In this document: in pieces, positions 1 through 7,716 of the stretch
Layout of the letters: each line of letters begins with the position of its first letter
Position numbering within the stretch: the first letter of the stretch is position 1
NCBI GenBank assembly: GCA_023418255.1
Contig: JAEZZZ010000042.1
Location: 1-23,769, forward strand
DNA length: 23,769 nucleotides
Source of the DNA: Bacteroidota bacterium
GTDB lineage: Bacteria; Bacteroidota; Bacteroidia; Bacteroidales; Dysgonomonadaceae
Direction of reading: 5' to 3'
Made by a program: the position numbers and the translations under genes
The notes under the pieces: generated by a model
Seen by the model: the letters and a program-made list of their open reading frames with translations, nothing else
Databases searched by the model: none
Told to the model about the DNA's origin: nothing

Positions 1-71
1 ATTACAAAGAGACAATAACATTTTTTGATTGACGGGGCTTCCTTTTTCAGAAAAGAATCCGCTATACTTAT

Positions 72-395
72 CTATAAACATTGAGGACACCGAAATGAGA
101 ACTTAAGTTTTTTAGCGGACACCAATAGTTTCCGGTAAATGCCCGTACTTTCCATTGCCACGTGCGTTATGTTGTTTTCCAATAAACGGTCTTTTAATTC
201 TGTAAAAGAACTCGCAAACGCTCCTAATTCACGGATCGAAAGTTTCAATCTTTCGCTGTCGATGGTGCCCAATACCGGTTTTTTGCAAGTTTCAATGACA
301 CATCCCCGCGACCAATGACTTAACCAAAGTATATTGTTGCCATTTTTGACCTTTCTTCGAGAGTTATAGAGAGTCTTGCATGGCAGACGATACAA
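72..395 (-). pseudogene. IS110-family transposase, N-terminal fragment, degenerate
   Basis: The reading frame (107 residues) contains THVAMESTGIY, the hallmark of the N-terminal DEDD (RuvC-like) catalytic domain of IS110/IS1111 transposases. It is preceded by a stretch resembling the usual 'GTI-L-L' linker helix. Full proteins in this family run about 300-400 residues; here the recognisable part stops soon after the STGIY motif, and the tail (residues about 90-107) no longer looks like the family. The usual start of the domain (an IDVSK or IDVHK motif) cannot be read in this frame either, so frameshifts or decay on both sides are likely. The Ser-rich C-terminal domain is absent. I read this as a dead remnant. 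The family assignment rests on one strong motif. Confidence 0.6.
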
Positions 396-532
396 AACTA
401 AGAAAAAACAAAAATGGAAGCGTGCACTAAATTTTCATGCTTGTGGGTGTCACAATAATCATGAGGGCTTCACATCATTTATTGATCATGCAAAGAAGAT
501 TTCAACAATAAAAAACACTCAATAAAACGGTC

Positions 533-564
533 TTTGGTATTTTCAGACAAAATGATTATCTTTG
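533..564 (+). promoter_or_regulatory. Promoter for the topoisomerase A-subunit gene
   Basis: TTTG at 533-536 and TATCTTTG at 557-564 are separated by 20 bases. This matches the Bacteroidota primary sigma-factor consensus (TTTG, 19-20 bases, TAnnTTTG). Transcription would start near 571, leaving a leader of about 50 bases before the ATG at 621. Confidence 0.7.
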
Positions 565-620
565 GACGATTTTTTCATATCATAAATTATGAATAACAGC
601 TAAACTACGGCAAAAAACAT

Positions 621-3440
621 ATGTCTTCGAATAAAGAAACGAATAATAATTTAAATAAGAATCAAAACGTCAATAAAACCAACGAAGAAAATCTTGCTGA
701 ATCGACATCAACGCCCCAATCAAAAGTCTCTGTAAGGTTAGACGAAGACAGCAATCTGAACCTGACAAAAATGTATCAGAATTGGTTTTTGGACTACGCC
801 TCCTATGTAATTTTGGAACGTGCCGTTCCACATATTTCTGATGGATTGAAGCCCGTGCAACGCCGCATACTGCATGCAATGAAAAGCATGGACGATGGCA
901 GATACAATAAAGTGGCGAACATTATTGGGAACACCATGCAGTATCATCCACACGGTGACGCTTCTATTGGCGACGCATTGGTGCAGCTTGGACAAAAAGA
1001 TTTGCTGGTGGACTGTCAAGGAAACTGGGGAAACATCCTCACCGGTGACGGTGCAGCTGCACCACGATATATCGAAGCACGCTTATCTGAATTTACAAAA
1101 GAGGTTTTATTTAACCCGAAGACCACTGAATGGAAGCCCTCATACGATGGAAGAAATCAAGAGCCGGTAACCCTTCCCGCAAAATTCCCTCTCTTGCTTG
1201 CGCAGGGCGCAGAAGGAATTGCCGTAGGACTCTCTTCAAGAATATTGCCGCACAATTTCAACGAACTATGCGATGCGTCCGTACTCTACCTGCAAGAAAA
1301 ACCGTTTCAACTCTACCCCGATTTTCTCACGGGAGGATATATCGATGTAGAGCGATACAACGATGGAGAGCGTGGTGGAACGGTAAAAGTACGTGCTACA
1401 ATTGATAAAATTGATAACCGAACACTTGTAATAAAAGACATACCCTATGGCAAAACAACGGCAAATGTCGTAGATTCTATTCTGAGAGCAAATGACAGAG
1501 GAAAAATTAAAATTCGCAAGGTAGACGACATCACTGCCAACGAAGTAGAAATACAAGTACAACTTGGACCCGGCGTATCGTCCGACAAAACCATTGACGC
1601 CCTTTATGCTTTTACCGATTGTGAAATCAGCATCTCACCAAACTGCTGCGTTATCGAAGACGACAAACCGCTTTTCCTTACAGTCAGCGATGTCTTGCGA
1701 ACATCAGTAAAATCCACACAAGAGCTGCTGCGTTTAGAATTGGAAATTGAGAAAAAAGAGAAACAAGAAGCCCTCCTGTTTTCTTCACTCGAAAAAATAT
1801 TCATCGAAGAACGCATCTATAAGGACAAGGAGTTTGAAAACGCCAAAAATATGGATGTTGCCGTCGCTCACATCGACAAGCGATTAGAACCGTACAAACC
1901 CAATTTTATCAGAGAAATCACAAGCGATGACATTCTCAAGCTGATGAATATAAGAATGGCACGCATTCTCAAATTCAACACCGATAAGGCGAATGAAAAC
2001 ATTGTACGCTTAAAAGAGGAAATAGAAGAAATTGACCACAATCTGAATAACATCATCGATTTTACCATATCATGGTATCTGATGCTGAAAGAAAAATATG
2101 GAAACAAATTTCCTCGACGAACAAAAATTCGCAGCTTTGAGAATATAGAAGCCGTGAAAGTGGCAGAAGCAAACGAGAAACTTTATATCAATCGCGACGA
2201 AGGATTCATCGGAACCGGCATGAAAAAAGATGAATACATTTGCGACTGTTCCGACATTGACGACATCATTGTGTTTCTCAAAGACGGAACCTATAAGGTG
2301 GTGAAAGTAAGTGACAAAATATTTGTAGGAAAAGGAATACTTTATGCCAACGTATTCAAAAAAAACGACAAACGCACCATTTACAATGTGGTATATCGCG
2401 ATGGCAAAAAAAGTCCACATTATATAAAACGATTTCCCGTTACAAGCATCACACGCGACAAAGAATACGACGTCACCAAAGGAAAAAGCGGCTCACGCAT
2501 TGTCTACTTCAGTGCCAATCCCAACGGTGAAGCAGAAACCATCAAAGTGATGCTTAAACCAAAACCACGCATGCGCGTGCTACAATTTGAAAAAGACTTC
2601 AGCGAAATAGCCATACGTGGACGTCAGTCAATGGGAAACATCCTGACCAAAGCAGAAGTACATCGAATATTGTTCAAGCAGGAAGGCATCTCAACGCTGG
2701 GAGGAAGAAAAGTCTGGTTCGACCCCGATGTAAAACGCCTCAATTATGACGGCGAAGGCAACTTACTTGGTGAGTTCCAAGGCGAAGATAAAATTTTGGC
2801 CGTATCAAAATCAGGCGATTATTATATTACCAATTTTGATTTGAGCAACCATTTTCCGACCGATTTACTGCATGTAGAGAAATTTGACGAAAACAAAGAG
2901 TGGACCGCCGCCTTGTACGATGCCGACCAAGGATACGCCTATCTAAAACGCTTCACGTTTGAAGCTACCACAAAGACAATGAATTTCCTCGGAGAAAATC
3001 CCGATTCAAAACTCTTTTTACTTACCGATACTGCTTTTCCTCGCATAAAAGCCACGTTTGGAGGCGACGATAATTTCCGAGACCCGATAGAAATTGACGC
3101 CGAACAATTCATAGCGGTCAAAAGTTACCGTGCAAAAGGAAAGCGAATTTCAAATTTCAACATTACGAATGTTGAAGAATTGGAACCCATTCGTTTCCCC
3201 GAACCAAAAGACGAACCGAACAATGAAGAGCCAAAACAAACGGATGCACAACAAAAAACAGATGACACAAAAAGCACGGCTTCGAAAAACATAAAAAAAA
3301 CACAAGACACAGAAACAAAATCCGACAAAGAACAAGAGGCAACGGAGAAGACCGATGCAGGAAAAGAAACCAAAAAAAAACCACTAAACTATACGGATGA
3401 TTTAGATGAAATCACAGGACAGATGAAACTATTTGACTAA
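621..3440 (+). CDS. parC: DNA topoisomerase IV / gyrase subunit A (ParC-like)
   Basis: A 939-residue type IIA topoisomerase A subunit, which breaks and rejoins double-stranded DNA with a B-subunit partner (none in this window). The catalytic core begins near residue 50. YHPHGDASIGDAL lies at 108-120, and the active-site tyrosine is Tyr150 within AAAPRYIEARLSEF. A coiled-coil/tower region follows to about 500, then a C-terminal beta-rich DNA-wrapping region. Residues about 865-925 are a low-complexity Lys/Glu/Thr tail before the conserved DEITGQM end seen in Bacteroidota ParC-like proteins. The first 40 residues are an Asn/Lys-rich extension before the core, and the ATG at 621 follows a good promoter. 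The position of the classical quinolone-target serine is Ala114. I favour topoisomerase IV over gyrase because the sequence matches the Bacteroidota ParC-type form; the family is certain, the subtype less so. Confidence 0.92.
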   Translation: MSSNKETNNNLNKNQNVNKTNEENLAESTSTPQSKVSVRLDEDSNLNLTKMYQNWFLDYASYVILERAVPHISDGLKPVQRRILHAMKSMDDGRYNKVANIIGNTMQYHPHGDASIGDALVQLGQKDLLVDCQGNWGNILTGDGAAAPRYIEARLSEFTKEVLFNPKTTEWKPSYDGRNQEPVTLPAKFPLLLAQGAEGIAVGLSSRILPHNFNELCDASVLYLQEKPFQLYPDFLTGGYIDVERYNDGERGGTVKVRATIDKIDNRTLVIKDIPYGKTTANVVDSILRANDRGKIKIRKVDDITANEVEIQVQLGPGVSSDKTIDALYAFTDCEISISPNCCVIEDDKPLFLTVSDVLRTSVKSTQELLRLELEIEKKEKQEALLFSSLEKIFIEERIYKDKEFENAKNMDVAVAHIDKRLEPYKPNFIREITSDDILKLMNIRMARILKFNTDKANENIVRLKEEIEEIDHNLNNIIDFTISWYLMLKEKYGNKFPRRTKIRSFENIEAVKVAEANEKLYINRDEGFIGTGMKKDEYICDCSDIDDIIVFLKDGTYKVVKVSDKIFVGKGILYANVFKKNDKRTIYNVVYRDGKKSPHYIKRFPVTSITRDKEYDVTKGKSGSRIVYFSANPNGEAETIKVMLKPKPRMRVLQFEKDFSEIAIRGRQSMGNILTKAEVHRILFKQEGISTLGGRKVWFDPDVKRLNYDGEGNLLGEFQGEDKILAVSKSGDYYITNFDLSNHFPTDLLHVEKFDENKEWTAALYDADQGYAYLKRFTFEATTKTMNFLGENPDSKLFLLTDTAFPRIKATFGGDDNFRDPIEIDAEQFIAVKSYRAKGKRISNFNITNVEELEPIRFPEPKDEPNNEEPKQTDAQQKTDDTKSTASKNIKKTQDTETKSDKEQEATEKTDAGKETKKKPLNYTDDLDEITGQMKLFD

Positions 3441-3446
3441 AATGTT

Positions 3447-4292
3447 ATGAAACGGAGAATCCTATTTATTGTCCTTTTATACCCAATAGCGACATTCGCT
3501 TTGCTTTCGCGGCAAAGCATCGATTCTCTGCAACTGAAATCAACAAACCAAGCCACCGTTTTTGGATTGGGCAACGTTCAACTTACCGACACCTATCTAT
3601 CGCCAATGAAATATAGTGGAGGAAGCTTGATGATCCTACACGAACGCATCAAACCTACCTCGTGGCTTGACAACAAACTAATATTGCAACACCAGTTTGA
3701 ACTGCAAATAGCAGCAGCAAAAAATCCTCGCGGTTCGGCAAGCGAATACTTCGGAAAAGTCTCCTACAACCTTGGAGCTCTCCATCCAATGTTATACAAC
3801 AACACTTTTCGGGCGTGGGCAGGTGCCGACTGGAAATCATTTTTAGGAGGCCTATACAATGCCCGAAACACCAACAATCCGGGCTCCGTGAAAGCATATT
3901 CCAATATTCAGCTTACAGCCATGGCACTTTATCAATGGAAGATATTCACTTTTCGCTGGCAGCTGACAACGCCCATCTTCGGCATCCTGTTCTCACCCGA
4001 TTATGGACATTCGTACTACGAGATGTTTTCTCTCGGCAACAAAAAAGGAATCCTGAATTTCGCGTCGCTGCACAATCAACAAGCCTTGACAAACTATTTA
4101 ACAGTCGATTGTCCCGTAAAAAATATAACTTTTCGTCTTGCATACAGAGGCGATTACTATACGTCCAAGGTAAACAATTTGGTTACAAAAATTTCCTCTC
4201 ACCACTTGACGGTGGGAGTCGCTGTGGAATCAATCAACTTTGGAGGACAAAAAACAAGAAAACAACCTTGGCTTCAAAGCCTCTACTACTAA
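3447..4292 (+). CDS. DUF3316 family exported protein
   Basis: A 281-residue protein with an N-terminal signal sequence (MKRRI followed by a hydrophobic stretch to about residue 20). The mature part is rich in aromatic residues and alternating hydrophobics, with phrases such as YSNIQLTAMALYQWKIFTFRW and a C-terminal 'HHLTVGVAVESINF', as expected of an outer-membrane beta-barrel or a periplasmic beta protein. It resembles the DUF3316 family, which is common in Bacteroidales and has no known function. It starts 6 bases after the topoisomerase stop with no promoter between, so the two are probably co-transcribed. An earlier ATG at 3442 is followed at once by a stop, so 3447 is the only workable start. 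Confidence 0.75.
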   Translation: MKRRILFIVLLYPIATFALLSRQSIDSLQLKSTNQATVFGLGNVQLTDTYLSPMKYSGGSLMILHERIKPTSWLDNKLILQHQFELQIAAAKNPRGSASEYFGKVSYNLGALHPMLYNNTFRAWAGADWKSFLGGLYNARNTNNPGSVKAYSNIQLTAMALYQWKIFTFRWQLTTPIFGILFSPDYGHSYYEMFSLGNKKGILNFASLHNQQALTNYLTVDCPVKNITFRLAYRGDYYTSKVNNLVTKISSHHLTVGVAVESINFGGQKTRKQPWLQSLYY

Positions 4293-4328
4293 TCTATATG
4301 TATTACACTTAGTTAAACGATTATTATT

Positions 4329-5501
4329 ATGAAATATAATTTTGATGAAATCATTGACAGAAATGGCACAAATTGCATGAAAAACGACAACCTGAATCTC
4401 ATCTACGGACGCGACGACCTACTGCCACTATGGATTGCCGATATGGATTTTAAATGTTCCCCAAAAATTATCGACGCATTAAAAAAGCGCGTCGAACACG
4501 GTATTTTTGGATACACTACGCCCGGTGATGATTACTACAACGCCATCATCAATTGGCAACAAAGAAAACACAACTGGCAAATAAAGAAAGAATGGATTAC
4601 GTTTGTGCCCGGAGTAGTGAAAGGAATAGCTTTCGCTATTGACGCTTTCACAAAAGAAGGAGATAAAATTCTCATCCAACCACCCGTATATCACCCATTC
4701 AAAATGGTAACAGAAGGTTTGGGACGTGGTATCGTAAACAATCCACTCAAATATGAAAACGGAACATTTGAAATGGATTTGGAAGAATTGAAAAAACTGA
4801 CAGCCGACCACAATTGCAAAATGATGATTTTATGCAATCCGCACAATCCCGGAGGAAAAGTATGGTCGCCGGAAGTGCTGACGCGGGTGGCCGAAATATG
4901 TTACGACAACAACGTCGTGGTTGTTTCCGACGAAATACATGCCGACTTAACCCTGCCGGGCAACAAACACAGACCTTTTGCCACCATTTCCGCGAAAGCA
5001 AAACAAAACTGCGTAACACTGATGGCACCCAGCAAAACCTTCAATGTCGCCGGACTGATCAGTTCCTTCGCCATTATACCCAACCATGGCCTTCGCCAAA
5101 AATACATGAGCTACGTCGAACCACGAGAACTGTTTCAGGGAACACTTTTTGGCTACGAAGCCACCAAAGTAGCTTTCAATGAATGCGAAGACTGGCTCGA
5201 CGAAGCGCTCGCATATATTCAAGAAAACATCCGTTTTGTTGAAAAATATCTTGCGCGTGAAATCCCTCAAATCAAGCCAATGATACCGGAAGCATCCTTC
5301 CTGATTTGGCTAGATTGCACCGCCTTGAAGCTTCCACAAGAACAGCTCGTGTCGCTCTTTGTCGAGAAAGCACACTTGGCACTAAACGACGGCACCATGT
5401 TTGGCGTGGGAGGCGAAGGCTTTATGCGACTCAACATCGGTTCGCCACGAAGCGTCATCGAAAAAGCACTTGATAATCTAAAAAAAGCGATAGACAGCTA
5501 A
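4329..5501 (+). CDS. PatB/MalY-type PLP-dependent C-S lyase / aminotransferase
   Basis: A 390-residue fold-type I PLP enzyme of the MalY/PatB (cystathionine beta-lyase-like) class. Visible features are LWIADMDF at 34-41, the GYTTPGDDYY substrate-domain motif near 61-70, the ring-stacking Tyr121, CNPHNPGGKVW at 169-179, SDEIHADL at 200-207 with the PLP-nitrogen Asp201, and the Schiff-base lysine Lys236 in APSKTFNVAG. Family members split cystathionine or cysteine to a thiol or sulfide, pyruvate and ammonia; some act as aminotransferases, so the exact substrate cannot be read. It lies 36 bases after the DUF3316 gene in the same direction, with no clear promoter between them. Confidence 0.85.
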   Translation: MKYNFDEIIDRNGTNCMKNDNLNLIYGRDDLLPLWIADMDFKCSPKIIDALKKRVEHGIFGYTTPGDDYYNAIINWQQRKHNWQIKKEWITFVPGVVKGIAFAIDAFTKEGDKILIQPPVYHPFKMVTEGLGRGIVNNPLKYENGTFEMDLEELKKLTADHNCKMMILCNPHNPGGKVWSPEVLTRVAEICYDNNVVVVSDEIHADLTLPGNKHRPFATISAKAKQNCVTLMAPSKTFNVAGLISSFAIIPNHGLRQKYMSYVEPRELFQGTLFGYEATKVAFNECEDWLDEALAYIQENIRFVEKYLAREIPQIKPMIPEASFLIWLDCTALKLPQEQLVSLFVEKAHLALNDGTMFGVGGEGFMRLNIGSPRSVIEKALDNLKKAIDS

Positions 5502-5575
5502 AACCTTGTGCCACTTATTTTGTTATACCAACAAACAATAAAACAGGATCGTTTTATATCTAAACAAAAGTTTAT

Positions 5576-6142
5576 ATGAAAATATCTGATAATAAATTTA
5601 TCGCGCTCACCTATGAGCTAACGACAAAAAACGGAGAAAACCGAGAGCTGATCGAAAAAACCACGACCGAAAATCCCTTGGAGTTCATTTTCGGAATGAA
5701 TATGATGCTGCAAGCATTTGAGCAAAACATCGAAGGCCTGGCGCAAGGCGATTCTTTCAAGTTTTCGCTTTCCCCCGAAGAGGCGTACGGCCAATATGAA
5801 GAAGAGCGGCTGGTTGAACTTCCCAAAAACATTTTCGCGGTAGATGGGAAACTTGACGAAAGCATGTTGAAAATAGGCAACGCCCTGCCCATGATGGACA
5901 GCGAGGGCAATCGTTTGACCGGACATGTGATTGACGTCAAAGACGATGTGGTAACCATGGATTTTAACCACCCCCTGGCAGGAAAAACATTGCATTTTGA
6001 AGGCCTTGTAGAAGAAGTGCGCGAAGCGACAGCCGAAGATTACGCGTCCCTATTCTCGGGAGGCGGCTGTGGTGGTGGCGGTTGTAGTTCCTGCAGCGGA
6101 TCCGACGACGGATGCGGTTGTGGCTCAGGCTGTGGCTGCTGA
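5576..6142 (+). CDS. SlyD-like FKBP peptidyl-prolyl isomerase with Cys/Gly metal-binding tail
   Basis: A 188-residue cytoplasmic FKBP-type prolyl cis-trans isomerase and chaperone. The split FKBP domain is visible at about residues 6-70 and 125-150 (PLEFIFG 34-40, PEEAYG 67-72, DFNHPLAGKTLHF 129-141), with the insert-in-flap chaperone domain between them. From 162 on the protein turns into a Gly-rich tail with seven cysteines (165, 170, 173, 180, 182, 186, 188). In E. coli SlyD the equivalent tail binds nickel for hydrogenase maturation but is rich in His as well; here no His is present. No hydrogenase or urease gene is in the window. A terminator follows 29 bases after the stop. Confidence 0.88.
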   Translation: MKISDNKFIALTYELTTKNGENRELIEKTTTENPLEFIFGMNMMLQAFEQNIEGLAQGDSFKFSLSPEEAYGQYEEERLVELPKNIFAVDGKLDESMLKIGNALPMMDSEGNRLTGHVIDVKDDVVTMDFNHPLAGKTLHFEGLVEEVREATAEDYASLFSGGGCGGGGCSSCSGSDDGCGCGSGCGC

Positions 6143-6170
6143 TTGTTGCAAAAAATAGAATATACGAAGA

Positions 6171-6200
6171 AGGGTGCCCCAAAAGGAGCACCCTCTTTTT
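6171..6200 (+). terminator. Rho-independent terminator after the SlyD-like gene
   Basis: AGGGTGC (6171-6177) pairs with GCACCCT (6188-6194), followed by a T-run at 6196-6201. It serves the rightward genes. The minus strand has no matching T-run, so it is unlikely to terminate the opposing susD transcript well. Confidence 0.75.
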
Positions 6201-6237
6201 TCAATCGATTGAATAGATGCCGAAACGCATCCATAAA

Positions 6238-7701
6238 TTACCAGTTAGGAACAAGCTTATCATTTGTTTTCAGGTCATTTACAGGTATTTCCCAAACAAA
6301 CATTTTGTCGTCGGCTTTTTTAGAAAGCTCAATCGTATTAGGTGTTTTCAATACCGCATCTTCTGCCGCCGGCTGTACGGAATTTCTACTAAAGCCCATA
6401 TGCCAACGCTTTAAGTCGAATAGACGTCCCCCTTCGGCAATCATTTCCCGTGTTCGTTCTTTCTTTACTTCTTCAAAAGCATTTGCTCCTAAAGGGAGCA
6501 GCGACGCGCCTCGCGCCTTTCTCAGAGCATTTAGCACGTCTATTGATTCGTTGTCTCTACCATTTCTGGCCAACGCCTCTGCTTTTATCAAATAGGCTTC
6601 GGAAATCATGAATAGTTTAGGAGCGTTCACATAACTTGGAACGTTTGGTTTGGTATTGTAAATGGGATTACCTGCTCCTTTATTAAAGAGCCATACATCA
6701 GTGAATTTAACGTTGCTTACCCAGATATCTTGTTTCTGGAAATAAACGGCTCTTCTGTAATCATCATCTTCATATTGATCCAACGTCCATTGAGCAGGAA
6801 GAAGTGTAGGAAAATATCGTTTTGAAGTAGATCCAAACCCAATATAATCCATTCCGCTTTTTCGGCCTTCATTGATAGAGATAAATAGCTTCAATACGAT
6901 TTCATCACTTGTATCGTGTATCCACAAATTGGTTAAATCATCTATTGACGAGGCTAACGCATAGCGAGGAATAATCGCATCAGCCGCTTTAATAGCATCA
7001 TCCCATTTGTGCATATTAAGTGCCACGCGAGCTTTCACGGCATAGGCATAATCTCCCGTAATCCATGGCGACATGGCTTTACCTCCTTTAGGCAACAACG
7101 CGATTGCTTCGTTCACGTCTTTATAGATTTGCTGCCAAGTTTCTTCCATTGTTGAACGTGCCAATTTAGCTCCCGGATCATATGTTAAATATAATGGCAA
7201 CCCTAAATCCTTGTTTGAAGTTTCCGGTTCATAATCTTTCATATATCGTATGGCAAGATTATAATAGAAAACCGCGCGCATCAACAGAACCTCACCTTTG
7301 TATCCACTCAGCAATTGCCTGTCTTCATCAGACTCGACTTCTATTTTACCTACATTGTCTAAAAACGAGTTTGCTTGGCTAATGGCACCAAATTGTCGAC
7401 TCCAGAAATCGCGAATATCATAATTTTCCGACATTGTCGGCAGCCACTGATACAGATCTTGATATTGGCTACCGGTGGTATTTAAAATATCGGCTTGCAC
7501 ATCGGCAAACAACATGGATGTTCCATAGTTGGCGTTTCTGAAATAGGAGTACAAGCCCCTGCGCAATCTTGACGCATCGCCAATTGTTTTATACCCATCC
7601 TCCATTTCGATAGCCGATTCGGGCAACAAGTTCAAATCGCACGATGCTAAAATCGGCGCTATAAGTATGGCGACAAATATATTATGTAATATCTTTTTCA
7701 T
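6238..7701 (-). CDS. SusD/RagB family outer-membrane lipoprotein
   Basis: A 487-residue surface lipoprotein that forms the lid over the SusC-type transporter and binds the nutrient. The signal peptide ends in a lipobox (ILASC, lipidated Cys21) followed by the family-typical DLNLLPES. The TPR-like SusD core runs through the middle (NSFLDNV, LLMRAVFYYNLAIRY). The SusD C-terminal half includes FMISEAYLIKAEALAR and the closing helix GGRLFDLKRWHMG. It ends in KLVPNW, the usual C-terminal style. The gene begins 15 bases after the susC stop, so the two form one unit. No glycoside hydrolase, peptidase or sigma/anti-sigma pair is next to it, so the ligand (glycan, peptide or other) cannot be inferred. 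Confidence 0.93.
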   Translation of the reverse strand: MKKILHNIFVAILIAPILASCDLNLLPESAIEMEDGYKTIGDASRLRRGLYSYFRNANYGTSMLFADVQADILNTTGSQYQDLYQWLPTMSENYDIRDFWSRQFGAISQANSFLDNVGKIEVESDEDRQLLSGYKGEVLLMRAVFYYNLAIRYMKDYEPETSNKDLGLPLYLTYDPGAKLARSTMEETWQQIYKDVNEAIALLPKGGKAMSPWITGDYAYAVKARVALNMHKWDDAIKAADAIIPRYALASSIDDLTNLWIHDTSDEIVLKLFISINEGRKSGMDYIGFGSTSKRYFPTLLPAQWTLDQYEDDDYRRAVYFQKQDIWVSNVKFTDVWLFNKGAGNPIYNTKPNVPSYVNAPKLFMISEAYLIKAEALARNGRDNESIDVLNALRKARGASLLPLGANAFEEVKKERTREMIAEGGRLFDLKRWHMGFSRNSVQPAAEDAVLKTPNTIELSKKADDKMFVWEIPVNDLKTNDKLVPNW

Positions 7702-7716
7702 ATTCCTTGAATTTAT

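Noticed and set aside
1..81. 27-codon leftward frame (starting MFIDKYSGF) running off the left edge
   Set aside because: It is too short to identify, has no promoter and starts inside the decayed IS110 fragment. It could be the start of a real gene, but nothing supports that here.
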